A stretch of 64,000 nt of DNA, taken from contig ONZQ02000013.1 in assembly GCA_900312665.1 (NCBI GenBank), positions 868,001 to 932,000 of the forward strand, given 5' to 3'. The DNA comes from Cephalotrichum gorgonifer. Lineage: Eukaryota > Ascomycota > Sordariomycetes > Microascales > Microascaceae. Positions 34,340-47,100 of this stretch are shown here, piece after piece; the stretch's first letter is position 1, and every line of letters starts with the position of its first letter. The translations under genes and the position numbers were made by a program. The notes beneath the pieces were generated by a model. The model made no database searches, had not been told where the DNA came from, and saw only the letters and a program-made list of their open reading frames with translations.

Positions 34340-35336
34340 ACCGGGGTCGACCGGATAATGTTCGATAGATATCACCGATGTTTTTGGAAGCGAATAGATA
34401 CCCTTGTGAATCCCTGCTCGACTTCCTAGGCAGAGACTTGATGGATTGGCTCCCGGCGGCGACGAAGAGCCGTCCAGTCGATTGAGTCGGGCCCTGTCAT
34501 CGTTGGAGCCCTCCCAGTGGCTTAGAATTCCCCTGGACGCGTGTTGTTGAATCCATACTGTGCCAATATGTGCGAGGGGCAGTGCATCGAAGTACTCGCA
34601 CTCCATGCCACCTCACCTTTCCATCATCCCCCACCCCACCCTCAACCACTCAAATCTCGCGTTATCATTCCCGTTCAGCTTCACTCCGGTGGTGTGCCTC
34701 CGCGTCGATGCTATGGTGGGTGGCTTGGGCTCGTCGTCAAATCAATACTAGGAAAGGGAGGGGGGGCATTGCGGCGACGAGGGTACCAGACTACCTACTG
34801 CAATTCATAAACGGTCGGTCCCTTCGGCCTAGGTGTTAGTTAAAACTACATGGTAGTACAGCTTTCTCGCCACACTCGATTTTTCTTCGCCCTTGGATTT
34901 CATCATTTAATATTATCGAGATCAAAAGGCAATAATACACCCCTTTTTCTTTGGCGACCAAACCGAACTGCGATCCCACCCGCCTGGTGTCTGATTGGGC
35001 CGGTCTAGATAACCGCACCTGCAGTTAAACTCATAGCTGGACCCTCTTGGACCCTCTCTGTTCCGTCCCTCGCGGACCCTCTTCCGTCCGTCCATTCACC
35101 AACCCCACCACCACCTCGCTACCTTCCTGAATCCCTCAATAGCGAAAGGGCCCCTCGCCCCATTTGCTCCCTCTCCCGCGAACCCCGCCGGCCCTCTGTT
35201 CCTCCTCGCACCTCCTTCGTTGGTCGGCCAATCTTTTTATTCCCTTTCTCTTTTGTTTGCCCTCATTCCCACAAGAAGTTCCGATCCTCGGACTGTTTCT
35301 CGTCGAATCCCGCCCTCGAGTTCCATCGCGCGTCCA
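34340..35336. other. Spacer, Arp10 / WW protein
   Basis: About 1 kb. The last 300 bp before 35337 are strongly C/T-rich and look like the promoter and leader of the WW-domain gene. No supported ORF, RNA or repeat. Confidence 0.5.
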
Positions 35337-36760
35337 ATGGCGGGACGAGGATCACCCAGCGGCGAGGGGCCGGACCACGCCCCTCCCCATCTCCCCGCGG
35401 GCTGGATCGCGCAGTGGGATAGCGCGAGCCGGAAGTACTACTTCGTCCAGCTCTCTACCGGCGAGTCGCAGTGGGAGACGCCCACCGAGGCGATACCAAC
35501 CGGAATCACCCCTGCCCCGCGCTCCGACCACCCCTACGGCGCCCCGCACGGAGAGATCATCACCCATCCAGACGGCAGCCAGACGAGGAAGCTCGCCGAC
35601 GGGTCTATGGAACCTGTGCTTCCCGGTGACGGCTCTCGCGGTTTTGGGGATAGCACCGGGGGCGGCGACCGGGGAATTGGGGTACGGACGAATCTCCCCC
35701 ACATCCCCCTCTCGCATCGTGGTAATAGTAGCTAACTCTATGCTGGACTAGACCTTTGCCGTTAACGCGTTACTCGGCGGCAACAAAAACTCGAGCCAGG
35801 GAAACTCAGGCGGCCTTGGTGGCCTCGCGGGGCAGTTCCTGGGTGGCGGACACGGCGGTAGCTCTAACGCGGGCCACGGAAACTCGGGCGGCCTTGGTGG
35901 TCTTGCAGGACAGTTCCTCGGCGGCGGACATGGCAGCAGCTCGAACTCAGGCCATGGAAACTCAAGCGGCCTTGGGGGCCTCGCGGGACAGTTCCTGGGC
36001 GGCGGTAGTAGTGGCCATGGGAATAACAATGGCAATAGCTCAAGCGGCGGCGGCGTCGGCGGGAAGTTGGTCGGCGCCCTGGCGTCCAACCTGATGGGCG
36101 GCGGGAAGCAGTCAGCGTCGCCACCGCAGAACTATCACGGCGGTCAGACCAGCGGACAAGCGCCGCCGGGAGGACTCCTGGGCGGTGTGACCTCTTTCCT
36201 TGGGGGAGGCAAGCACGGTGGTGGATCGGTTCGTTTTGCCGCCCTCGTCTCGAATTTCTTACAACTTGACAGGAGTCAATAACCCTCAGTGCTAACTTTG
36301 GTTTCCACCTTCTTAGGCCCAGAGCTATGGGTACTCGAACACGGGATCCGGCGGGACCTACTCCGGTCAAGAACCCCCCACGTCATATCAAGCACCCAAC
36401 CCGGGCTCCAGTCACAGCAATAACTCGCCTCACTCCAACGGAGGCTCTCACTCCCAACAATACCAGCCGCCCCCCCAGCAGTCCTATGGCCAACACCCCC
36501 CCGTAAGTCAACCGCCGTCGCACGGCGGCCACTACCCGCCCACGTCCCAACCCCAATACTCCCACGGCCAAAACCACCCGCCGCAAGGTCAGCACAGCTA
36601 CGGACCTCCTCCGACGGATCAACACTATGGAGGCTACAACAGCCACCCTCCGCACTCCAACGGGCCGCCGGGGGGCGGCTATCCGGCCTACCAGGGCCAG
36701 CAACAGCAATATGGCGGCTCGGGCGGCCATAGCTCGTTCGGGGCCAACCCCAACTACTAG
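35337..36760 (+). CDS. WW-domain protein with glycine-rich repeats
   Basis: Exons 35337-35681, 35752-36228 and 36317-36760 give 421 aa. Both introns (70 and 88 nt) have GCTAACT branch sites and lie in phase 0. A single WW domain is at about residues 19-52: LPAGWIAQWDSASRKYYFVQ, then STGESQWETP, with both tryptophans and the central Tyr-Tyr-Phe. It should bind Pro-rich ligands. The second exon encodes three near-copies of a 26-residue Gly-rich unit with core GGLGGLAGQFLGGG. The third exon is Pro/Gln/Ser/His/Tyr-rich and likely disordered or prion-like. The function is unknown. An RNA-binding or condensate-forming adaptor is only inference. Confidence 0.88.
35802..36021 (+). repeat. Three tandem 78-bp coding repeats
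   Basis: Three adjacent copies, the last shortened, each encoding GGLGGLAGQFLGGG plus a Ser/Asn/His/Gly spacer inside the WW-domain gene. The unit period is close to 78 bp, so copy-number change would keep the frame. Confidence 0.85.
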
Positions 36761-37238
36761 CGGGCCCGGGCGGCCGAGGGCCCTACTCTCGCCTTCTCCT
36801 TCGGGTCTCTGATGGGCTGGAAGGGGGAGTATCTCAGTCATCGCATTTTCCGCACGCTGCATTGTCCCCGCTGAAGATTATGTTTATTGTTCCTTCGTCT
36901 TGGTTTGGTTTATAAATTCATGGCGATTTGAGAGGAGGTTGCCCTATACGGAGGCTAGTTATAACGATGATTTTTTTCTTTCGTTGTTCATCTTTAAGCC
37001 TGAATTTGTGTGTGTGATGTAGAGTAATGATGGAGGATATATATCTATGTGTATTATCGCTGAGAGTTTATATGCCTTATTTGGCTTCCTCCCCTCGCTA
37101 CCGTCAGGTAACCTTAATAAATACTCCCCTAACGCGTGCTTGTCGGGCCCGATGATCCTGAGCATATTCCTGTCGCTAGTCGTACAAGCAAACAATACAG
37201 AGACGAAGACATGCTACCGAAGACGAGGCCCCGGTTCA
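36761..37238. other. Convergent spacer, WW / Pga1-like
   Basis: 478 bp between converging 3' ends, T-rich with AT stretches near 36960-37050 suitable for 3'-end processing. No gene seen. Confidence 0.55.
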
Positions 37239-38165
37239 TTACTTCTGCTTTTTCGATTCCACCTTCCCTCGGCGTCCCCCCGTGTCCGCCTTTGACACCT
37301 CGGGTTTCTTGATCTCACTTTTCTCGGCCACTTCAGACTTCGCTTTCACCACCTCACTCGCCTCGCTATCGCCAGTCTTCTCATTGATTCCATCCCGCGC
37401 AGCCTCTGAGTGTGACCCCATTGGGGCCGTCACAATCCGATGGGATACCAACAAGGCAACCGTCCAACAGACAGGTACCGCCAAGACGAGTAAGATTAAA
37501 ACGGGGACCAGCGACTGGGGCACGGCGTTGAGAACATAAGGATCGAGAGCGATGTCGACAAGTACCCCTGGGACCTCATTCATCAAGTCCTCATCGTCCG
37601 TGAAGTAGTCCGCCTTGGCTTGGATGCGGAGGAGAAGTTTGGAGCTTGGGGGGCTGTCGAGCTGGTACGGGAGTGTCTTGATGCCGTGGAGGTGAGATTG
37701 AAAGGAGGAAAGGGAAGAGAGTAACTTCTCATCTCCCATGACCCGGGGCAGAGAGAATGCGTCCAGCGTGAAGGAAGTGGGTTGCTATCCATTGCATTAG
37801 CCCCCTTTCGTTACATGTTAGGGAGGATGGGGAGGTATGCGTACCGTTGCGGCCCACATTATCCGCGCCTCGTACCGCTGCCCGGGCGTCATATCATCCA
37901 GAAGAACCCAGGTCTCGGCACCGTCAGGATATGAGGAGCTAGGGAAGTCAGCGGAGACATTAGCCCGGATGGCGAAGTCCGTCCCCGTTAGCCTAGGGAT
38001 GGCTGTGAGGTACAAGGCTGATTTCCCGTCCGGATGCCCTGGTGCTTCCGAGGCGTTGGGAGCTATGAAGATAGTCTTCTCTGTGTTTGCAAGGGTTTGG
38101 GGAAGGAGGATGGTGAATACGATGGCGAGGGAGGGAGTGAGCGCGGACAAGCTGTTGAGCTTCAT
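37239..38165 (-). CDS. ER membrane protein, possibly the GPI-mannosyltransferase II subunit Pga1
   Basis: Exons 38165-37845 and 37784-37239 (60-nt intron) give 288 aa. A signal peptide (hydrophobic stretch near residues 9-24, LAIVFTILLPQTLA) is followed by the NTEKTIFIAP start of a luminal domain. One strong transmembrane segment lies near residues 209-230 (VPVLILLVLAVPVCWTVALL). The tail is Lys/Glu-rich and cytosolic. The topology, the NTEK start and the ADYFTDDEDLMNEVP block resemble fungal proteins assigned to the Pga1 family, which helps Gpi18 add the second mannose to GPI anchors in the ER. I am moderately sure of the family. Topology is well supported, and function is inferred from resemblance only. 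Confidence 0.7.
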
Positions 38166-38741
38166 GGTAGCGAGAGGAAGGGGTGAATAGAATGGAATCA
38201 GCTCGCGCGGTCACGAAATCTTGAGAATGAAGGTTTACGTATAACAGGAGGACGGGATAGCAAGACAGTCCTTTGTCCTAGCTAGACTTAACTTGGCCGA
38301 TTGACTGGTAGGTGTGGTAAGAAGTGATCATCGGAGCTGCCATATGAAGCAAAACATTCGGATTGAACTTGTTAACCACCTATGGACACAAGGCAGGTAC
38401 TCGTAGTACAGGCGCTCGCTGGTCTCTGGTCTCTGGTGTAACAGTTCAGACGCAATAGATTCATACTGTTAAAGCTTGCATCCATTTAGCGGTGGTATAC
38501 AGTGTATGTAGGAATTTGTGACGGATATGCCTTTTTGGCGATTGACGAGTTTTGGCCTGTGATTTCCACCCCGCCATCATCCCACCTCCGCCCTCTAGGC
38601 CAAGAAATCAAGCAGAGCAAGTCCCAAATTTCCGACAGCTAATTTTGACCAACTCCCAAGCTCAATTGCGAGGGAATTGCAAGCCTCATATACGTTTTTC
38701 GTCCCTTACTCCTTATTAACGTCGCTATAAAAAAAAACACC
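38166..38741. other. Divergent promoter region, Pga1-like / HIS6
   Basis: 576 bp shared by two diverging genes. A GTAC-type motif lies near 38396. I looked for a TGACTCA Gcn4/CPC1 site expected for a histidine gene and did not see a perfect one. Confidence 0.5.
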
Positions 38742-39667
38742 ATGACCCGATTCCGCCCCTGCATCGACCTCCATGCGGGGCAAGTGAAGCAGATAGTAGG
38801 CGGGACTCTGGACTCGTCCTCCGCAGCCCTCCAGACGAACTTCGTCTCGCACCTGCCTCCGGCTCACTTTGCGCGCCTGTACAGAGACAACGAGCTCACC
38901 GGTGCCCACGTCATCATGCTAGGGCCGGGAAACGTCGATGCGGCAAAGGAGGCGCTGGGAGCGTGGCGGGGAGGTCTTCAGGTAGGAGGGGGCATCTCGG
39001 ACGAGAACGCCAGGGAATGGATCGATGCTGGCGCAGAGAAGGTATGGAGTCAGGGGTGAAATTTGAAGGGTGTATGTCTGGGGGCCTATCTCTAACTCGG
39101 AGGACTTGGCAGGTCATTATCACGTCGTTCTTGTTTCCGGATGGAAAGTTTTCCCAGCGGAGGCTAGAGGCGGTGCTGGAAGCCCTTGGGAATGATAAGA
39201 GCAAGCTTGTCATCGATCTCAGCTGCCGGAAGACGGGCGAGCAGACTTGGCACGTTGCCATGAACAAGTGGCAGAAGATCACAGATATGGAGGTAAACCA
39301 GGGTAAGTTTTCCTCCTACCGGCGACGCAGGGCCTTGTTCCCCACCGCTACCACTTGTTCCATTTACTCAACATCGGCCTCAGAATCCATAAAGAGCCTC
39401 GAGCCATATTGCTCGGAGTTTCTCATCCACGCTGCGGATAACGAGGGATTGCAAAAGGGCGTCGACGAGGAATTGGTCGCGAGGTTGTCGGAGTGGTGCA
39501 GCATCCCCGTCACGTACGCTGGTGGTGCCCGCCACCTCGAGGATCTTGAGCTGGTGAAGCAGCTTAGCCAGGGGAAAGTGGACCTCACGATAGGGAGTGC
39601 GCTGGATTGCTTTGGAGGGGAGGGCGTGGCGTTTGACGATTGTGTTACTTGGAATAGAAGTCAATAA
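38742..39667 (+). CDS. HIS6: ProFAR isomerase of histidine biosynthesis (HIS6)
   Basis: Phosphoribosylformimino-5-aminoimidazole carboxamide ribotide isomerase, fourth step of histidine biosynthesis, a cytosolic TIM-barrel. Exons 38742-39041, 39113-39302 and 39384-39667 give 257 aa. The first barrel strand is RFRPCIDLHAGQVKQIVGG with the catalytic Asp. GGLQVGGGIS is the half-barrel phosphate loop, KLVIDLSCRK carries the second acidic strand, FLIHAADNEG the middle, and VTYAGGARHLEDL the C-terminal phosphate loop. Length matches yeast His6 (about 261 aa). The second intron (81 nt) has GTAAGT and CTCAG ends and is free of stops in frame, so it reads through as 27 extra codons if retained. Confidence 0.95.
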
Positions 39668-41082
39668 GGCAAACCAACCCAACCTCGAGTGGATAATGTG
39701 ATGCGGTGGTAGAGGCAGAAGGCGTCCAAAGTTGAGATGCGAGGAAAAGATTGGTGAGGAAGGTGTGTCCTTGCGAGTATATAATATAACATGATGTCGA
39801 TCATAGGGACAGACAGCATATTCCCCTCGCCGGAATGCGGGGATGCTTGATGGATTCATATCAAGGAGGGTTGCCACGATGCGCCCCTGAGGAATGGGAA
39901 TCCAGAGCGACTTACGCCCGGACGTGAGAGCCTCTGAATCCGGCCAGACCGCTGGTAGGTGCATATATATAATACCAAGAAGTCGGTGTGGGACGACGTG
40001 AAGTTATGGAAGCTCTAGACGAAATTCTGCTGCCTGCTGCCCCGGCTTAACTTACCTATGTATATAAATAATACATGGGAAGGCATGAAGGTACGGGTGG
40101 TATGGTAGGTTCGGGTAGCGGTGTTTGAGTACTTCCGAGATACAAGCTCGACTTGAAGGTCAGGAGCTACCTACTCCTTAATGCTAGTACAAGTATTAGA
40201 GGCTCACCAAATTGCGGACTATCCCGGTATTTAAGTGGCTGGCGGCGGCGCGGTGGGAATTACCATCGTCACGCTTACTGCTTCTAGGCAATCCCAATTT
40301 CAGGTACAACCGAGGCCCATGAGGCCTATCATTCTTACTCGAAGTTATGGTCACTACTCATACGAGTACTCGTACCTCTATCGCCACTGGGTTGCTAATG
40401 ACAAATCACACGAGCTCCTCCCCGCATTCACTCGTAAACGGTTATTTAGGAAGGTGCGCAGAGCCGCTTCAGGTCTCAGACGCCGCTCGTGGCAAGTGGG
40501 GTTCCAGGCAACCCCTGACTGCTCAACACTCTGCCCATCTGTGTCGGGCCTGGGGATCCGGCCAAAAGAGGCCCCGGCTGGTGCCCAACACTCAGCAAAG
40601 TTGGGGTCCCCAAAGTCGCCAGCAGAGGGGTGTCCAAATGTCCCATTTAGGCGATCCCATGGGTTAGCGGGTCCAGAGACTTGACATGTACCCGTACTTA
40701 GATTAGCGTTGCAACGTGGCACACGCACGCCAATCAGAAGGTATAACTACCTTTAATAGGCACGTTCCGGTCGGCGCCCCACGCTTTGCTCAGTCGGTGA
40801 CTGGACCAGGGCCGCTCATGGACCCCTTATGCGTGGGACGACCCTGTACACTGGAAGTACCCTGGCGCACGTATTTATTATGGATTTTTCAGTGGAGGTG
40901 AGAAACCCCCCCTATCAATGTCAACAAGAGGAAAAATTCCCATCTGCTACATACTCCTCTCACTCCACCTTTCACGACACTTCCGGTCCAAAGCCAATCC
41001 TCCCCCCCCCAAAACCATTGGAACTGTCCATCCTCTCCCACCTTCCCCATCATCAACTTCTCCCTACTCCTCGCCAGCCATC
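39668..41082. other. Spacer, HIS6 / alpha-tubulin
   Basis: About 1.4 kb. It contains AT-rich patches near 39960-40080, GTAC palindromes near 40130-40200 and 40350-40375, and a C-rich leader with CCAAT-like sequence just before the tubulin ATG. A 149-codon ORF at 40235-40684 has no domain, no compositional support and is not called. Confidence 0.5.
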
Positions 41083-43002
41083 ATGCGTGAGGTTATCAGC
41101 GTCAATGGTAAGTAGTTACAACCATCCCACCCCTCACTTGACGCGTTGCTCACCGCATCGTGTTGCGGGCACCCCTTTCCGCTATCTCGGGTATACTAAC
41201 GATGTATCTGCGTAGTCGGCCAGGCCGGGTGCCAAATCGCCAACTCCTGCTGGGAGGTAGGTATCCCCTCTACTCTCCTCGCCTGCTTTATCAACAGCAT
41301 CCATCTTCGAACCGCCGATCGTCTTTCACATTGCGAACCCGCCGCCCTCCCACATGCCCGACTTCTTATCATGGCCTGTTCCTGACATATGGACAACGTC
41401 CACAAGTCCCGCGGATTTGCTAACCTTTTTGACACTCTAGCTCTACTGCCTGGAGCACGGCATTCAGGTATCTTTCGCCCCTGTTTCCCATCAATTTTGG
41501 TTTGTGTGCTAATGGATAATCTATAGCCCGATGGCTACTTGACGGAAGAGCGCAAGCTCGCCGACCCTGACCATGGATTCAGCACCTTCTTCTCTGAGAC
41601 CGGTGCGTTTACTGTCGAAGTCATTGTACGAGTTACGAGGAGCGTTGCTAACAATCTTATCCCACCCCTCTAGGCCAGGGCAAGTACGTCCCCCGTGCCA
41701 TCTACGCCGATCTGGAGCCGAATGTGGTGGACGAAGTCCGCACCGGCCCTTACCGAAGCCTGTTCCACCCTGAGCAAATGATTACCGGAAAGGAGGATGC
41801 CTCGAACAACTACGCTCGAGGACACTACACCGTGGGCAAGGAGCTCATCGACCAGGTCCTTGACAAGATCCGACGTGTGGCCGACAACTGTGTTGGTCTC
41901 CAGGGCTTCCTCGTCTTCCACTCCTTCGGTGGTGGTACCGGTTCCGGATTCGGTGCGCTCCTGATGGAGCGCCTGTCTCTCGACTACGGCAAGAAGAGCA
42001 AGCTCGAGTTCTGCGTCTACCCCGCTCCCCAGACCGCTACCTCGGTCGTTGAGCCCTACAACTCGATTCTCACCACCCACACCACGCTCGAGCACTCTGA
42101 CTGCTCGTTCATGGTTGACAACGAAGCTATCTATGATATCTGCCGCCGCAGCCTTGGACTGGAGCGACCTGATTATGAGAACCTCAACAGGCTTATTGCG
42201 CAGGGTATGTGGATCGTCTCTCGGGCGTTTTGGCCTTAACTAGGCCAGCGACCTCAATCTCCCTGCGGTATTTACTGACATATCCCTAGTGGTCTCGTCT
42301 ATCACCGCCTCTCTTCGATTCGATGGCTCCCTCAACGTCGACCTGAACGAGTTCCAGACCAACCTCGTCCCCTACCCTCGTATCCACTTCCCTCTGGTCG
42401 CTTACGCCCCCGTAATATCGGCCGCGAAGGCCGCCCACGAGGCCAACTCCGTCCAGGAGATCACCATGTCCTGCTTCGAGCCTAACAACCAGATGGTGAA
42501 GTGCGATCCCCGCACCGGAAAGTACATGGCCACTTGCCTCCTGTACCGCGGTGATGTCGTTCCCAAGGACGCCCACGCTGCTGTTGCCACGCTCAAGACG
42601 AAGAGGACGATCCAGTTCGTTGACTGGTGCCCCACCGGCTTCAAGCTCGGTATCTGCTACCAGCCTCCGGAGATGGTGCCCAACGGTGACCTCGCCAAGG
42701 TCAACCGCGCCGTGTAAGTTGAAGCCCGCTGTTCTTCTAGTCATCTGAGTTCACGAAACTGATATCCTGCCTACAGCTGCATGTTGTCAAACACCACCGC
42801 CATTGCCGAGGCGTGGTCCGCTCTCTCGACCAAGTTCGATCTCATGTACTCCAAGCGCGCTTTCGTCCACTGGTACGTGGGTGAGGGTATGGAGGAGGGT
42901 GAGTTCTCGGAGGCCCGTGAGGATCTGGCTGCTCTGGAGCGTGACTACGAGGAGGTTGCGGCGGATTCGTTCGACGCGGAGGAGCTTGAGCCTGAGTACT
43001 AA
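41083..43002 (+). CDS. Alpha-tubulin
   Basis: Microtubule subunit. Seven exons: 41083-41107, 41216-41256, 41441-41467, 41527-41602, 41674-42204, 42290-42713 and 42777-43002, giving 449 aa. The first three exons are only 25, 41 and 27 nt. Diagnostic motifs are [15 protein letters not shown] at the N-terminus, the alpha-type GTP loop GGGTGSG, the RLIAQ join, and the acidic C-terminus ending in EELEPEY with the alpha-typical terminal tyrosine. The 5'-biased intron layout is usual for ascomycete tubulins. The symbol (tubA, tub1) depends on species and is left blank. High expression is suggested by the strongly biased codon choice. Confidence 0.98.
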
Positions 43003-44130
43003 AGGGTGCGTTGTCCTGAGGATGGGATTCCGTGTCACGGCCAATCCATGACGAATCTCCTCCCATACTCGTCACCTTGCAAGCCGCTGTTCACGTTGTT
43101 GTTGCCGAGAGGAAAAGTACCGGAAGGACTTCATACCCATATTCGCCCGCCCTCTTTTCACATACTTCCGCTGCTATACCTCTTGTTTTGCCTGCTTAGC
43201 CCCGGGACGGACGGTAAATGGGGTGTATTTTCATTTTATTTTCTATTTTAATTACGAGACCGAGACTTGAGACCCCTCACCCTTGAACCTTCGATACTCT
43301 CGCCAAGTAACCCATAAATCCTCGATCATGTGTGCGACGTAGGCTAGATGCGAAGCTGATGCGTACCCCGGAGACCTACGTAGTAGAAGTGTGTTTTAGT
43401 ACTATGAAAAACGGTAGTAGAAGTGCTTCAGCTTGTCACACTGAACCATGTCTTACGGTGTAGGGTTGCACGTCTTCCTGGATTAGAAGTTGCGAATACC
43501 TTCCCTCTTTACAATAGATTTGAGACGACACCACATTGGAAGCGCAATATCCGTTCCTTAGTCTCAAAGTGCGATCGTCTTATGAGACTGTGACCTCATC
43601 AAACGGACCACGGCCAACTGTAAGCAAATGCCTGTCATGTGCTTGACGTGATGGAAGCTTTGACCACCAGAGCTCTGGCCACTCACAGTGGGTCTCTCAT
43701 CCACGACAATGTTACCAAAGAGGCAAGGCAGGAAAACAAACTGGGGTACGTATTCACCTTCCATTCCAAGACCTGCCGTCGTCGTTGCGCACTGGGTATC
43801 CTCGTAAGTCCCTCTTCGACCTTGGCTTAATATTACCAGCCTCTCGTCTCGAGGTATAATATCATCATCCTGGCCGTCCGTTTTCCCCTCCAGCTCAGCT
43901 CCCCCTGCGACGTACAAATTCCGAGCCTTTGCTTCTCGCCATTTGTACTGTACTTCGATTTTGCGACGTCATTTATTAGCGCCCTCCCTGCGCCGTCCGT
44001 ATTTCCCCCCTTCCCGAGAAAACCGACGATTTAGTGAGCCACCGCAACCCGCCACTCCGGCTGGCCCAACCTTCGCCATCTCCTTACCCCCCCGCGATCT
44101 CAGCAGATATAGTGGATCATCGATTGCAGT
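43003..44130. other. Spacer, alpha-tubulin / Ede1-like
   Basis: About 1.1 kb. The tubulin 3' UTR probably ends in the T-rich stretch near 43230-43250. The final 200 bp are C-rich promoter and leader sequence. No other feature supported. Confidence 0.5.
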
Positions 44131-47100
44131 ATGTCTGCGGAGACGGGAACCGATTCTTCGCAGATCGTAAACCTCTCCCCCGAGGAGAAGCGCCTCTTTG
44201 GCCAGCTATTCCGCCAGGCCGACTTCGATAATGTCAGCGTCGTGACCGGTGAAGTCGCTGTCTCGTTTTTCGAGAAGACTAGGCTGGATACGAGGGTGCT
44301 TGGAAAGGTAAGCGAGATATTTGGGAGCGGTATTTTGTGCTGCGAGGCAAACTACCTAAAACTGGCGCCAAATACCATCTTCCCAGGCTAACGATAACCT
44401 CCCCGCAGATATGGCAGATCGCCGACACCGAAAATAGGGGGTTCCTGACACCCGCCGGCTTCTCGGTAGCCCTCCGACTCATCGGCCATGCCCAGGCCGG
44501 CCGCGAACCTTCTCCAGAGCTAGCTCGCCAAAGCGGCCCTCTACCGCGATTCGATGGCGTGCCCGTGCCATCCCCATCCCCAGCCTCCCCCCCTCCCCCA
44601 GCCGCGCTCCAGGCTCAAGGCAGCGGGGGAGGCCCGGTTCGAATCCCTCCCCTGACGCCTGACAGGGTCGCTCAATTTAGCGGTCTCTTCGAGAGGCAGT
44701 CCCTCGGGCCTGGAAATGTCCTCCCTGGAGACCAAGCGAAGCAAATATTCGAGAAGTCGGGCTTGCCTAATGAGACGCTGGGCCTTGTATGGCAGCTCGC
44801 CGATACGGAGCAGCGTGGCGCTTTTCTTGTGCACGAGTTTGTCATAGCCATGCACTTGCTCAATGCCTTGAAGACTGGTGTTCTGAAGGCCGTGCCCAAC
44901 ACTCTACCTCCTGGCCTGGTTGAGGCCGCTAGGAGGGGCCCTGCGGCGCGTCAGTCGCCGACACACACCGGCCCCATCACGGGAATCGCCACGATGAGTG
45001 GCTCTGCAAACATGCGTACAGGAAGTCCCCTTGCCCGCGGGGGTGTCGCGCCTCCGCTGACGGGACTAGCCACTGGGGGTGACTGGCTTATCACACCGGC
45101 GGAGAAGACCAAATTCGACTCTATCTATGACGGTATTCAGAAGGCTAACCGAGGGTACATTACCGGAGAAGAAGCTGTACCCTTCTTCAGTCAATCTGAT
45201 CTCAGTGGGGATATCCTCGCCCAAATCTGGGACCTCTCCGACATCAACTCGGAGGGGCACTTGACCAAGGACGAGTTCGCGATTGCTATGTATCTTATCC
45301 GCCTACAACGGGCGCGACGCGATGGTACCAACGTTCTACCGACTACCCTTCCGCCGAACCTCGTCCCTCCGAGCATGCGCAACCAGGTTCGTCCCATGAC
45401 GGCGGGATCTGCCTTTGACTCCCCGCCCCAGCAGCAGCCACCACCTCCCATGCCAAAGTCTGCTGTCAATGACCTCTTCGGTCTCGATACCTCGTCTGCA
45501 CCTATCCAGGCCCCCTTGCAGACCGGCGGCTCAACTGCTAGTGACCCCTTCGGCAGTGGATCTGTCGGTATACCTCCAGGCTCCCCGCTAAGGGCGTCGC
45601 CCCCTCCTTCTTCGAAGTTCCAGCCATTTGTCCCTTCATCGTCCTTCGGCAGAGGTCTGACGCAGCAGCCCGGGGCCAGCCATGAAGCACAGGATCTTCT
45701 GGGCGACAATGACCCCGAAATCAGCTCGAAGCTGACTGAGGAGACAACTGAGCTGGCAAACATCTCGAATCAGATCGGAACACTCACCACCCAGATGACG
45801 AACTTGCAGACACAGCGGTCTACGGCTCAGAACGATTTGAACCAGTCTAGCTCGCAGAAGAAGAACTTTGAGCAACGGCTGACGCAGCTCCGGACTATGT
45901 ACGAAAAGGAGGTTAAGGATGTGCGGTCCTTGGAGGATCAGCTCACTGCTTCTAGGGCGGAAACCAGGAAGCTCCAGGCCGAGTGCATGTCGCTCGATGG
46001 AACCTACCAAGACCTGCAGAGCCAGCGCCAGAAGGTACTCTCGGGGCTTCAGGCGGATCAGCAGGAGAACGCCAGCTTGAAGGAGAAGATCCGGGCTCTC
46101 AATGCGGAAATCGCACAGTTAAAGCCCCAGATTGAAAAGCTGAAGTCCGAGGCGCGTCAGCAGAAGGGTCTTGTCGCCATCAACAAGAAGCAGTTATCAA
46201 CGAACGAGAGCGAGCGGGACAGGCTGAAGTCGGAGGTGGATGATCTTGTTAAGGATGGCGAATTGTCTAGGCAGGCTACTGGTAGCTCGCTGCAGTCAGG
46301 CCCAGTGGCCCAGGTCGCCAGTCCGGCCCCGTCCACCGCCAGCGCGACCAACCCCTTCTTCAAGAGGACGGGAAGCACCGACATGATGGGGGCCTTTTCG
46401 TCGCCACCCTTGAAAGGATCAGACAAGCTATTTGATGACATCTTTGGCGGGCCTTCGCCCTCGACAAGCACACCACCGGCTAAGCAACAGCATACCGGCG
46501 CCTCCACCGGAAGCGTAGGATCATTTGGGTCCCCTCCCGCAACTAGCCCGAGCATAAGTCGGCAGGCTACTCTGAACGTCGATTCCGCTGTTCCTGCGCC
46601 ACCGGAGTCTCGGCAGATCAGCTCGAGCTTCCTTCCGTTGAAGGATGTCGCGGAATCTATATCGTCTTCCCGACAGGTCTCACCCCCGTTGTCTCGTGTC
46701 GGGGATGACCTAGGCGGCGCGGCATCTCCGATGCCTAGTGTTGGGGCATTCCCGTCCCTCGAACCTTCAAGCACGGGCCAAAGTCGTACCGCGTCGCCGT
46801 CTGAGACTAGGTCTAAAGTGAGCGAGGACCTTTCGAACGGATCTACTGCCCCCCCTGATGCACCCGCAGGGAGCGGGACAGAGACGACACCAACCGCGCC
46901 GGCCGAGCGTTCTACCGTTCGCGATTCAGACCCATTCGCGGCTATGGACCACGAGAAGGCGAAGGCAGACTTTGATAACGCCTTTGCCAGCTTCACCAAG
47001 ATCCACAAGAACCCTGATAAGGCGCCGACTGCAGAGAATAACAGCAACGCCTTCTCGAGCTTTAACACCGAGTTCCCTCCGATTTCAGAGCTCGAGCGAG

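Noticed and set aside
40235..40684. 149-codon ORF between HIS6 and alpha-tubulin
   Set aside because: No domain, no splice partners and no codon bias like that of the genes around it.
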